NCBI GenBank assembly: GCA_903821715.1
Contig: CAIJMB010000071.1
Location: 1 to 31,791, forward strand
Direction: 5' to 3'
Length of the DNA stretch: 31,791 nt
Source: an uncultured Flavobacteriales bacterium
Lineage (GTDB): Bacteria; Bacteroidota; Bacteroidia; Flavobacteriales; Schleiferiaceae
The translations under genes were made by a program, and so were the position numbers. Shown piece after piece: positions 16,230 to 24,074 of the stretch; positions within the stretch are counted from its first letter, which is position 1, and each line of letters opens with the position of its first letter. The notes below the pieces were generated by a model. That model saw nothing but the letters and a program-made list of their open reading frames with translations. It did not search any database and was not told the origin of the DNA.

Positions 16230-16834
16230 TTCACCAACATTCTCCCAACGTGGTCGCCCAGCACCTGAGCGTGTCCACGTCCGACCGCGAACGCCTCATG
16301 GGCCAGCGCGGATGCGTGCTGTGGTTCACCGGCCTGAGCGGCAGTGGCAAGAGCACCTTAGCCAACGCACTCGACGCCGAACTCCATGGTCGCGGAATCA
16401 AAACCGTGCTCCTCGACGGTGACAACGTGCGCCACGGACTATGCGGAGACCTTGGATTTAGTGCTGAAGACCGCCACGAAAACCTTCGTCGTATCGCAGA
16501 GGTCGCCAAACTGATGGCCGACACCGGCCTGGTCGTACTCACCGCTTTTGTTAGCCCGTACCGGAGCGACCGCGCCCGAGCACGGGAAATTATCGGCCCT
16601 GAGCGCTTTGCCGAAATCTACGTCAACACCCCGGTGGAGGTCTGTGCCACCCGCGACGTTAAAGGCTTGTATGCTAAGGCTCAGGCCGGGCTCATCACGG
16701 ACTTTACAGGGGTGAATTCACCTTATGAGGCTCCGCTTGCCCCCGAATTAACTGTGGCTAGTGGCACAGAGACCTTGACCCAAAGCGCCGCTCACGTGCT
16801 TCAGTGGTTTGACGCATTTACTACCCGTTTGTAA
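16226..16834 (+). CDS. cysC: Adenylylsulfate (APS) kinase
   Basis: This enzyme phosphorylates APS to PAPS using ATP. With the TTG start at 16226 (TTGA overlap with the permease stop) it has 202 residues, the normal length, and the N-terminus IHQHSPNVVAQHLSVSTSDRE aligns in style with other CysC proteins. GTG at 16250 is an alternative. The P-loop GLSGSGKST lies at 36-44, DGDNVRHGLCGDLGF after it, and FVSPYRSDRARAR carries the conserved active-site Ser. Translation is probably coupled to the permease. The frame is open further upstream, but that part overlaps the permease and is a shadow. Confidence 0.92.
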   Translation: MIHQHSPNVVAQHLSVSTSDRERLMGQRGCVLWFTGLSGSGKSTLANALDAELHGRGIKTVLLDGDNVRHGLCGDLGFSAEDRHENLRRIAEVAKLMADTGLVVLTAFVSPYRSDRARAREIIGPERFAEIYVNTPVEVCATRDVKGLYAKAQAGLITDFTGVNSPYEAPLAPELTVASGTETLTQSAAHVLQWFDAFTTRL

Positions 16835-16840
16835 GTATTT

Positions 16841-17743
16841 ATGAAGTACAACCCCAGCTTTCTCGACGAACTCGAAGCCGAAGCCATCTATGTCATTCGC
16901 GAGGCCTACGCACAGTTCGAGCGACCCACGATTCTCTTCAGCGGCGGCAAAGATTCCATCGTCGTCAGCCACTTGGCGCGCAAGGCGTTTGCGCCTGCCG
17001 GAATTCCGTTTGCCCTCGTGCATGTAGATACCGGGCATAACTTCCCAGAGACTATCGAATTCCGCGACCGCTATGCCGCTTCGCTCGGGGCCGAACTGAT
17101 TGTGGGCAGCGTTCAAGAGTCGATCGACCGCGGAACCGCTCAAGAAGAGCACGGTCCGCTCGGCAACCGCAACCGTATACAGTCGGTCACCCTGCTTGAA
17201 ACCATTGAACGCGAACGGCTTGACTGCCTGCTCGGCGGCGGACGTCGCGACGAAGAGAAGGCCCGCGCCAAAGAGCGCTTCTTCAGCCACCGCGATGCGT
17301 TTGGCCAGTGGGATCCGAAAAACCAACGACCCGAGCTCTGGAATCTTTTCAACGGAGCCAAGCAGCCCGGCGAGCACTTCAGGGTGTTCCCGATCAGCAA
17401 CTGGACCGAAATGAACGTATGGCACTACATCCGCCGCGAGGGCATTGAGTTACCATCACTCTACTTCGCCGCGCCTCGCCAGGTCATATGGCGCAGCAAC
17501 AGCTGGTTGCCGGTTTCAGAATTCATTACGCTGCGGCCCACTGAGGTTCCGACTGAAAAAATGATCCGCTTTCGCACCTTGGGCGACATCACCATCACGG
17601 GCGGAATCGAATCCGACGCCGTGACCCTCGACCAAATCATCGCCGAGGTCGAAACCCTGCGCCAGACCGAGCGCGGCAACCGAGAAGACGACAAGCGCAG
17701 CGAATCCTCGATGGAAGAGCGCAAAAAACAAGGATACTTCTGA
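16841..17743 (+). CDS. cysD: Sulfate adenylyltransferase subunit 2
   Basis: This is the catalytic subunit of ATP sulfurylase, forming APS and pyrophosphate from sulfate and ATP. It has 300 residues with the PP-loop SGGKDS at 34-39, the HVDTGHNFPETIEFRD block, and LLGGGRRDEEKARAKERFFS. The tail SSMEERKKQGYF matches the family C-terminus. It lies 6 bases after cysC and 2 bases before cysN. Confidence 0.97.
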   Translation: MKYNPSFLDELEAEAIYVIREAYAQFERPTILFSGGKDSIVVSHLARKAFAPAGIPFALVHVDTGHNFPETIEFRDRYAASLGAELIVGSVQESIDRGTAQEEHGPLGNRNRIQSVTLLETIERERLDCLLGGGRRDEEKARAKERFFSHRDAFGQWDPKNQRPELWNLFNGAKQPGEHFRVFPISNWTEMNVWHYIRREGIELPSLYFAAPRQVIWRSNSWLPVSEFITLRPTEVPTEKMIRFRTLGDITITGGIESDAVTLDQIIAEVETLRQTERGNREDDKRSESSMEERKKQGYF

Positions 17744-17745
17744 TT

Positions 17746-18981
17746 ATGAACGTGTTGCGATTTACTACCGCCGGATCCGTCGATGACGGAAAGTCCACCC
17801 TCATCGGCCGCCTGCTGTACGACAGCAAGTCAGTGTTCATTGACCAGCTTGACGCCGTGGCCGCAAGCAGCAAACGCCGCGGAACCGAGCTCGACCTGAG
17901 TCTTCTGACCGACGGACTCAAGGACGAGCGCGAGCAGGGTATCACGATCGACGTGGCCTACCGCTACTTTGCGACGCCCCGCCGCAACTTCATTTTGGCC
18001 GACACTCCGGGCCACGTGCAGTACACGCGCAACATGGTGACCGGGGCCTCGACTGCCGACGCCGCCCTCATCTTGGTCGACGCGCGCCACGGAGTCGTGG
18101 AGCAAACCCGCCGCCACAGCTTCATCGCGGGCCTACTGGGCCTTAAAGCCGTTATCGTGTGCGTCAACAAAATGGATTTGGTGGACTACGCCGAGGCCGC
18201 CTTCACCAAGGTCTGCGCAGACTACGAGCCTGTCCGTCTGGCCGCGGGCTTGCCTGAGGTTCACTTTGTTCCGCTTTCGGCACTCGTGGGCGACAACGTG
18301 GTCGATCCCTCGGCCCACATGCCGTGGTACAGCGGCCCTACCCTGCTGGCGTTGCTCGAGACCCTTGAGCCGGCGGTTCCGGAGGCGCTCAGCGACTTTC
18401 GCTTCCCCGTACAAACCGTAATCCGGCCGCGCACGACTGAGCACCATGACTTTAGGGGCTATGCCGGACGCTTGGCGGGCGGATGCGTCGCCGTGGGCGA
18501 CCGCGTCACCGTGTGGCCCGAAGAGCTTGAGGCGATCGTGGACGGCATCTATTTGGGCGACCAGGCGCTGCCAGAGGCCCACTACGGCCAGTCCGTGGTC
18601 TTGACCCTTGACCGCGACGTCAATGTGGCCCGCGGAAGCGTATTGACCGCAGGTTCCGTACCACAGCGCGGAGCCGAATTAAAAGCCAAGCTTTGCTGGC
18701 TCGACGCCAAGGGGCACAGTCCTGGTTTGCGCTATGAATTTCGCGCGCACGGCGGCCACGGCCAGGCCATGATTGCCGAGGTCGAGCGGGTTCTGAACCT
18801 TGAAACCCTTGCCTACGAGCCCGGTAATGGTCACCTCGAAACCAACCAAATTGCGGAAGTGGTGGTGCGATGCGCGACAGCTCCGACCACCGAAACCTAT
18901 ACCAGCCAGCGCGTGATGGGCGGATTTATCTTGGTTGACCCTGTGCGCGGAACCACCGTGGCAGCCGGAATGATTCAGTAG
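17746..18981 (+). CDS. cysN: Sulfate adenylyltransferase subunit 1 (GTPase)
   Basis: This GTPase, related to EF-Tu/EF-1alpha, couples GTP hydrolysis to APS formation by CysD. It has 411 residues: the P-loop GSVDDGKST at 10-18, EQGITIDVAYRYF (switch I), ADTPGHVQYTRNM (G3, from 85), and NKMD at 141-144. Two beta-barrel domains follow. It is a stand-alone CysN without the C-terminal CysC fusion seen in some proteobacteria, in agreement with the separate cysC upstream. Confidence 0.97.
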   Translation: MNVLRFTTAGSVDDGKSTLIGRLLYDSKSVFIDQLDAVAASSKRRGTELDLSLLTDGLKDEREQGITIDVAYRYFATPRRNFILADTPGHVQYTRNMVTGASTADAALILVDARHGVVEQTRRHSFIAGLLGLKAVIVCVNKMDLVDYAEAAFTKVCADYEPVRLAAGLPEVHFVPLSALVGDNVVDPSAHMPWYSGPTLLALLETLEPAVPEALSDFRFPVQTVIRPRTTEHHDFRGYAGRLAGGCVAVGDRVTVWPEELEAIVDGIYLGDQALPEAHYGQSVVLTLDRDVNVARGSVLTAGSVPQRGAELKAKLCWLDAKGHSPGLRYEFRAHGGHGQAMIAEVERVLNLETLAYEPGNGHLETNQIAEVVVRCATAPTTETYTSQRVMGGFILVDPVRGTTVAAGMIQ

Positions 18982-18982
18982 A

Positions 18983-19423
18983 ATGGCCAAGGAGAACAAG
19001 ACCCAGCCGTCCGCGGAATTGGTCGAGGATTTTTTCAATGCTCTGACTAAGCCCCAAATGCGGGCCGACAGTCTGGTGCTCGATGCGATGATGCGGCGCG
19101 TAACTGGCTATGAGCCGACGCTATGGAGCGGAATTGTAGGTTACGGACGATTCAATTACCACTACCCTTCGGGCCGAAAGGGTTCGTGGTTCGGGCTCGG
19201 GTTTGCTCCCCGCGCTTCAGCCCTCAGTCTATACCTAAGTTTGGGTGGCGGCGAAGAGCCCCTTGCTCTCTGGCTCAATAGGCTTGGGAAGTTCAAAATG
19301 GGTGCAGGTTGCCTGTACATCAAACGTTTGTCGGACGTGGACCTGACCGTTTTAGAGGAACTTTTGACCGAAGCAATGGCCCAAAACCGACAAGATCCTG
19401 TGCTTACCGAAGTATTGGATTAG
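18983..19423 (+). CDS. DUF1801-domain protein
   Basis: The 146-residue cytoplasmic protein carries the DUF1801 (YdhG-like) signatures LDAMMRRVTGYEPTLWSGIVGYGRFNYHY and LGKFKMGAGCLYIKRLSDVDLTVLEELL. The fold is known from structural genomics but no reaction has been assigned. Only one base separates it from the cysN stop, so it is almost certainly translated from the sulfate operon transcript. Whether it has a part in sulfur metabolism is unknown. Confidence 0.88.
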   Translation: MAKENKTQPSAELVEDFFNALTKPQMRADSLVLDAMMRRVTGYEPTLWSGIVGYGRFNYHYPSGRKGSWFGLGFAPRASALSLYLSLGGGEEPLALWLNRLGKFKMGAGCLYIKRLSDVDLTVLEELLTEAMAQNRQDPVLTEVLD

Positions 19424-19444
19424 CCAAACTTTTGTTAGTTTGGC
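19423..19444. promoter_or_regulatory. Inverted repeat overlapping the HTH gene promoter
   Basis: GCCAAAC (19423-19429) and GTTTGGC (19438-19444) are perfect 7-bp arms around 8 bases. The right arm overlaps TTAGTTTG (19435-19442), a degenerate -7 box ending 5 bases before the ATG at 19448. It could be the operator of the regulator itself or a weak terminator of the sulfate operon. Confidence 0.45.
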
Positions 19445-19447
19445 GAC

Positions 19448-20464
19448 ATGGACCGCAGCGCACAAGTACTTTTTCTCGAGCACGCCCGTTCACGGCTGCC
19501 GCAGCGCATTCAGTGGGCCGAAGAGCTCGCAGAGTTGCTTAGCATTGGAATCGATTCCGCGTACCGCCGAATTCGCGGTGAAACGGCGCTCACGTTCAAT
19601 GAAGCTGTAAGCGTTTCGCGCAAATACGACATTTCACTCGACTACCTCTTCAAAGAGGGTAACGAGCGCGTCGAATTTGACGCGGGTAAACCCATCCGGA
19701 CCCTGGCCGACTATGCGGAGTATACCAAGCGAGTAGTCGACCGAATGCTGGACCTTGAGAAGCAGCGCGAAGACCTGCACATGTACTACGCAGCGATGGA
19801 TTTTCCACTGTTTTACATCTACCAAATGCCCGAAATGGCGCGCCTTAAAACATACTATTGGGCTCGAAGCATCATCGGGATTCCTGAATTTCAAAGATTT
19901 GTATTGGACGACTTTGAGCTTCCGCCCGAGCGAGAGGCAGCACGCCAGGTGGTATCTCAAGCCTACGCGGGCATACCGGGAACCGAAATCTGGACCCCCA
20001 TGTGCTTCTATGGCACCCTTAAGCAAATTCAGTTTCTGTGGGACACGGGGCTGATTAAGTCGCGAGATTTAGCACTAAGTCTACTTGCCGAACTGGACAT
20101 GTTAGCGGACCGCTTGTGGGCGCAGGCTGAGGCAGGGCGCAAGTGGGTACCAAGTAAAAACGCTGCAGTGGGTGCCCCCTTCCGACTCTTCTTGAGTGAG
20201 CTGTCGCTCGGAAACAACGGAGTGGTCCTCGAGCACCCTTCGGGGCCGCGCACGTTTTTGAGCTACAACACGTTCAACTTCATCGAAACCAGCCAACCGG
20301 CGTTTGCCGAAACTACCATGGCGTGGATCCAGCAAGTCTGCTCCCGCTCCACCGAAATATCTTCAGTGGCCAAGGCGGAACGCGACCGCTACGTCGCCAA
20401 ACTAAAGCGTCAAGTAGAGTCGATCCGCCAGTACGTGGTGGACGATCAGGAGACCTTACTATAA
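19448..20464 (+). CDS. Helix-turn-helix transcriptional regulator (XRE-like N-terminus), target unknown
   Basis: The first ~75 residues form an HTH domain (LPQRIQWAEELAELLSIGIDSAYRRIRGETALTFNEAVSVSRKYDISLDYLF), in the style of XRE/BetR-type proteins. The remaining ~260 residues are helical and unrecognised, with an early coiled-coil-like stretch (TKRVVDRMLDLEKQREDLHMYYAAMDF) and a second near the end (AKAERDRYVAKLKRQVESIRQ). Large HTH proteins of this shape are common single genes in Bacteroidota and most have no assigned role. It lies downstream of the sulfate operon and could be an independent unit. Confidence 0.8.
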   Translation: MDRSAQVLFLEHARSRLPQRIQWAEELAELLSIGIDSAYRRIRGETALTFNEAVSVSRKYDISLDYLFKEGNERVEFDAGKPIRTLADYAEYTKRVVDRMLDLEKQREDLHMYYAAMDFPLFYIYQMPEMARLKTYYWARSIIGIPEFQRFVLDDFELPPEREAARQVVSQAYAGIPGTEIWTPMCFYGTLKQIQFLWDTGLIKSRDLALSLLAELDMLADRLWAQAEAGRKWVPSKNAAVGAPFRLFLSELSLGNNGVVLEHPSGPRTFLSYNTFNFIETSQPAFAETTMAWIQQVCSRSTEISSVAKAERDRYVAKLKRQVESIRQYVVDDQETLL

Positions 20465-20494
20465 AAAAAGGCCCGCCACACGGCAGGCCTCTTT
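20462..20494 (-). terminator. Bidirectional terminator between the HTH gene and hppA
   Basis: AGGCC-C-GCC and GGC-A-GGCCT pair around ACAC with one mismatch. On the minus strand the stem is followed by seven T residues, a clear intrinsic terminator for hppA; on the plus strand CTCTTTG follows, weaker. Confidence 0.8.
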
Positions 20495-20514
20495 GCTGTA
20501 TGTATGCAAGCCAC

Positions 20515-22845
20515 TTACGCGTGGTGCGGGCACTTGGCTCCGTCAGCCATGCACTCTTTGGTGCAGCTATGGGCCGCGGCGTCGCCTTCGGCGGGAGCCG
20601 CTTGGGTGCCCTCGGCAGCCTCAGCGCCTTCGGCCGGAGCCTCTTGGTGCATAGGGCAGGTTCCGCTTGACATGCACTCAGGCGTGCACACGTGGTCTGC
20701 TTGCTCGGTTGCAGGAGCGTTGTGGCCACCCTCTCCAGTGTGGTCAGCGCCACCGATCGCGATAAACGGAGCAATTACGAGGGCCACAATCGAGGTCAAC
20801 TTGATGAGGATGTTCATCGACGGACCTGAAGTGTCCTTGAAGGGATCACCCACGGTATCACCTGTAACGGCTGCCTTGTGGGGCTCGCTACCCTTCTTGA
20901 AGGTTTGGCCTTCGATGACCACTCCCTTTTCGAAGCTCTTCTTGGCGTTGTCCCAAGCGCCACCGGCGTTGTTCTGGAACATCCCCATGAGGACTCCACT
21001 GACGGTGATACCCGCGAGCAGGCCGCCAAGGGCCTCGGGGCCCATGGTGAATCCAACGAGGATCGGAGCAATCAAGGCAAGCGCGCCCGGAGCAACCATT
21101 TCGCGGATCGAAGCTTTGGTCGAAATCTCCACACACTTCTCGTACTCGGGCTTGCCGGTACCTTCCATGATTCCGGGAATCTCGCGGAACTGGCGGCGCA
21201 CCTCGTGCACCATCTCCATGGCGGCCTTACCCACCGCGCTGATGGCGAGTGAGCTGAAGAAGAACGGAATCATGGCTCCGACAAATAGCATCGCAAGCAC
21301 GTCGGCCTTGTAGATGTCGATGCCGTCGATGCCTGCCAGACCTACGTAGGCCGCGAAGAGCGCCAAGGCGGTCAAGGCCGCAGATGCGATGGCAAATCCT
21401 TTACCCGTAGCGGCAGTAGTGTTGCCCACGGCGTCAAGGTTGTCGGTACGGTCGCGTACCTCGCTGGGGAGGTGATTCATCTCGGCGATTCCCCCCGCGT
21501 TATCGGCGATCGGACCAAAGGCGTCAATGGCGAGCTGCATGGCCGTAGTGGCCATCATGCCCGCGGCAGCAATGGCTACCCCGTAGAGGCCGGCGAGGGC
21601 GAACGATCCATAGATACCTGCAGCGAGAATGATGATCGGAAGTACGGTCGACTCCATGCCCACGGCGAGACCACCGATGACGTTGGTTCCGTGACCCGTA
21701 CCCGACTTCTGCACGATGCTGTCCACCGGACGGCGACCCATCGAGGTGTAGTACTCGGTGACGATGCTCATCAGGGTTCCGACCACGAGGCCGAGGATGA
21801 TGCTCCAGAACACATTCATGCTGGTGATGACGAGGGCTTCGGAACCGCTGCGCTCAAAGCTCATGGTCTCAGGAAGCATGTACTGAATGACGAAGTACGA
21901 CGACACCGCCGTGAGCACCATCGAGCTCCAGTTGCCCAAGTTGAGGGCGTTCATGACGCTGCTGTCCTCGCCTTTGATGCGAACGAAGAACGTGCCGATG
22001 ATCGAGAAGATGATTCCGAGTCCGGCGATCACCATCGGCAGGAGGATCGGAGCCATTCCGTTAAAGTTGTCTTGGCTCACGACTTCGCGGCCGAGGACCA
22101 TCGTGGCAAGCATGGTGGCTACGTACGAGCCAAAGAGGTCGGCGCCCATACCTGCAACGTCACCCACGTTGTCACCTACGTTGTCGGCGATGGTAGCAGG
22201 GTTGCGGGGGTCGTCTTCGGGGATTCCGGCTTCGACTTTACCCACGAGGTCCGCACCCACGTCGGCAGCCTTGGTGTAGATACCGCCACCTACGCGGGCG
22301 AAAAGGGCGATAGATTCCGCACCGAGAGAGAATCCGGCGAGGACCTCAAGGGCCTGAGCTACGTTGGCGTACATTCCGGTGAAGACAATGTAGAGGGTTC
22401 CGAGGCCGAGGACCGCGAGGCCGGCGACGCCGAGGCCCATGACGGTTCCGCCCGTGAACGATACTTTGAGTGCCTGAGCCAGCGAGGTACGGGCAGCCTG
22501 GGTGGTGCGCACGTTGGCTTTGGTGGCGATGTTCATTCCGATCCATCCGGCGAAGGCGCTGAATACGGCTCCGATGACGAAGGCCACGGCGATGACCCAG
22601 TCGGTGTGGGCCGCAACGGCCTCAAGTTCAGCAGACCATGCGAGCAAGGCGGCAGCGATGACCACAAACACGCCCAGTACGCGCCACTCGGCACGAAGGA
22701 AGGCTTGCGATCCGCGGGCGATGTAGCCGGCGAGTTCGACCATGTTGGCGTCTCCGGAATCTTGCTTTCCGACCCAAATGGCTTTGAAGATCATGACCAC
22801 TAGGCCGACGAGGCCAAGGAGGGGAATGAGGTACTGAATTTCCAT
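20515..22845 (-). CDS. hppA: Membrane-bound ion-pumping pyrophosphatase with a duplicated Cys/His tail
   Basis: This enzyme hydrolyses PPi and pumps H+ and/or Na+ out of the cytoplasm. It has 776 residues and about 16 hydrophobic segments. The substrate motif D-x7-K-x-E is at 195-205 (DVGADLVGKVE), followed by DDPRNPATIADNVGDNVGD. GNTTAATGKG has Ala where K+-independent enzymes have Lys, so it is predicted to be K+-dependent; H+ versus Na+ cannot be settled by eye. Residues ~698-776 form an unusual tail: HVCTPECMSSGTCPMH (718-733), an Ala/Glu/Gly linker, and HSCTKECMADGAKCPHH (759-775). The C-terminus of this family faces the periplasm. Confidence 0.96.
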   Translation of the reverse strand: MEIQYLIPLLGLVGLVVMIFKAIWVGKQDSGDANMVELAGYIARGSQAFLRAEWRVLGVFVVIAAALLAWSAELEAVAAHTDWVIAVAFVIGAVFSAFAGWIGMNIATKANVRTTQAARTSLAQALKVSFTGGTVMGLGVAGLAVLGLGTLYIVFTGMYANVAQALEVLAGFSLGAESIALFARVGGGIYTKAADVGADLVGKVEAGIPEDDPRNPATIADNVGDNVGDVAGMGADLFGSYVATMLATMVLGREVVSQDNFNGMAPILLPMVIAGLGIIFSIIGTFFVRIKGEDSSVMNALNLGNWSSMVLTAVSSYFVIQYMLPETMSFERSGSEALVITSMNVFWSIILGLVVGTLMSIVTEYYTSMGRRPVDSIVQKSGTGHGTNVIGGLAVGMESTVLPIIILAAGIYGSFALAGLYGVAIAAAGMMATTAMQLAIDAFGPIADNAGGIAEMNHLPSEVRDRTDNLDAVGNTTAATGKGFAIASAALTALALFAAYVGLAGIDGIDIYKADVLAMLFVGAMIPFFFSSLAISAVGKAAMEMVHEVRRQFREIPGIMEGTGKPEYEKCVEISTKASIREMVAPGALALIAPILVGFTMGPEALGGLLAGITVSGVLMGMFQNNAGGAWDNAKKSFEKGVVIEGQTFKKGSEPHKAAVTGDTVGDPFKDTSGPSMNILIKLTSIVALVIAPFIAIGGADHTGEGGHNAPATEQADHVCTPECMSSGTCPMHQEAPAEGAEAAEGTQAAPAEGDAAAHSCTKECMADGAKCPHHA

Positions 22846-22901
22846 ATTATTAGCTCGTTATGTGGTTTGGTTATGGATTTTGGGGTAAAATTTCAGGGCC
22901 G

Positions 22902-22909
22902 CGAAGATA
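22902..22909 (-). promoter_or_regulatory. -7 box of hppA
   Basis: TATCTTCG (22909-22902, minus strand) lies 56 bases before the ATG at 22845, with a weak TTTC about 20 bases upstream. The same octamer is used at rplM and pyrH. Confidence 0.5.
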
Positions 22910-22936
22910 CGGGGTTTGAGAAAAATTTTGAAATCA

Positions 22937-22987
22937 GGTTATATCCGGACAAAACTGTGGTTCAGGCGTTCGGTTATAACCGGATTT
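22937..22987. repeat. Copy 3 of the CGGTTATAACCG element plus a degenerate neighbour
   Basis: CGGTTATAACCG (22971-22982), followed by GATTT, repeats the 12-bp palindrome of 14389-14400. A degenerate GGTTATATCC stands 34 bases away at 22937-22946. Both lie upstream of the hppA -7 box. Confidence 0.6.
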
Positions 22988-22995
22988 CAAAAAAT

Positions 22996-23979
22996 TTACT
23001 TGTTTACATACATCACCTCGCGGACCGCCTTGATGACGCGCGCTTGGTTGGGCAAGAATGCCTCCATGAGCGTCGGTGCGTAGGCAGCCGGGGTGTCGGC
23101 AGTCGTGATGCGAATAACCGGAGCGTCGAGGTAGTCGAAGGCGCGCTTTTGCACCATGTAGCTAATCTCGGTGCTGATGCTGCCGAGCGGCCATGCCTCT
23201 TCGACACACACCAGGCGGTTGGTCTTTTTCACGGACTCGATCACGGTATCGTAGTCGATCGGACGCACGGTGCGCAGGTCGATGACCTCGCAGCTGATTC
23301 CGTCCTTGGCCAACTCTTCGGCGGCGGCGAGCGCCACTTTCATGATTTTGCCGAACGACACGATGGTGACATCGGTTCCGGCGCGCTTGATGTCGGCCAC
23401 GCCGATGGGCAGGATGAAGTCGCCCTCGGGCACCTCGCCTTTGTCGCCGTACATCTGCTCGGATTCCATAAAGATGACGGGGTCCTGGTCGCGAATGGCG
23501 GCCTTAAGCAAGCCCTTGGCGTCGTATACGGTGCTCGGAACAATCACTTTCAAGCCCGGGCAGTTGGCGTACCAGCTCTCAAACGCTTGCGAGTGGGTCG
23601 CACCCAGCTGGCCGGCGCTGGCGGTGGGTCCGCGAAACACGATCGGAATCGTGAACTGACCGCCCGACATCTGGTGCATTTTGGCGGCGTTGTTGATGAT
23701 TTGGTCAATGGCAACCATCGAGAAGTTAAACGTCATGAACTCGATGATGGGGCGCAGGCCGTTCATCGCGGCTCCGACGCCGATTCCGGCAAATCCGAGC
23801 TCGGCAATGGGCGTGTCAAGCACGCGCTTGGGACCGAATTCGTCGAGCATACCCTTAGAGGCCTTGTAGGCGCCGTTGTACTCGGCCACCTCTTCGCCCA
23901 TCAAGAAGATGGTCTCGTCGCGGCGCATTTCTTCGCTCATCGCCTCGGCAATGGCCTCACGGAATTGAATCGTTCGCAT
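22996..23979 (-). CDS. pdhB: Pyruvate dehydrogenase E1 component, beta subunit
   Basis: This is the beta half of the thiamine-diphosphate E1 enzyme of the pyruvate (or branched-chain 2-oxoacid) dehydrogenase complex. It has 327 residues from ATG 23979 (MRTIQFREAIAEAMSEEM); the open frame further upstream crosses the etfB promoter and was rejected. Motifs include MGEEVAEYNGAYKASKGM with the ThDP-contacting Glu, RVLDTPIAELGFAGIGVGAAMNG, and the C-terminal VCVEEAWPLGSISTEI. No E1 alpha or E2 gene adjoins it, so its partners are elsewhere. It is divergent from etfBA. Confidence 0.94.
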   Translation of the reverse strand: MRTIQFREAIAEAMSEEMRRDETIFLMGEEVAEYNGAYKASKGMLDEFGPKRVLDTPIAELGFAGIGVGAAMNGLRPIIEFMTFNFSMVAIDQIINNAAKMHQMSGGQFTIPIVFRGPTASAGQLGATHSQAFESWYANCPGLKVIVPSTVYDAKGLLKAAIRDQDPVIFMESEQMYGDKGEVPEGDFILPIGVADIKRAGTDVTIVSFGKIMKVALAAAEELAKDGISCEVIDLRTVRPIDYDTVIESVKKTNRLVCVEEAWPLGSISTEISYMVQKRAFDYLDAPVIRITTADTPAAYAPTLMEAFLPNQARVIKAVREVMYVNK

Positions 23980-24003
23980 TCGTTTATACTTGTTTAAGGT
24001 CCG

Positions 24004-24011
24004 CAAAAATA
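24004..24011 (-). promoter_or_regulatory. -7 box of pdhB
   Basis: TATTTTTG (24011-24004, minus strand) matches the TAnnTTTG consensus fully and lies 24 bases before the ATG at 23979. A -33 TTTG at the usual spacing is not visible. Confidence 0.5.
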
Positions 24012-24024
24012 CGCCGTCGGACCC

Positions 24025-24032
24025 TAAATTTG
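24025..24032 (+). promoter_or_regulatory. -7 box of the etfB operon
   Basis: TAAATTTG matches the Bacteroidota -7 consensus and lies 42 bases before the etfB ATG at 24075. It is 13 bases from the divergent pdhB box, so the two promoters overlap in their upstream regions. Confidence 0.5.
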
Positions 24033-24074
24033 CCCATCGCACGAGGTACAAACCGCCTCGCCGCAATCCTTGAT

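Noticed and set aside
17746..18981. Preference for Gly GGA before codons starting with A, GGC before C, seen in cysN
   Set aside because: It appears to be ordinary codon-context bias spread over all genes of the window, and not a signal of transfer or a DNA motif.
21472..22803. 443-codon open frame opposite hppA
   Set aside because: It is antisense to the membrane pyrophosphatase with a His/Gly/Asp-rich composition produced by the complementary codons.
22867..23997. 376-codon open frame opposite pdhB
   Set aside because: It is antisense to pdhB across its whole length and has no family resemblance.
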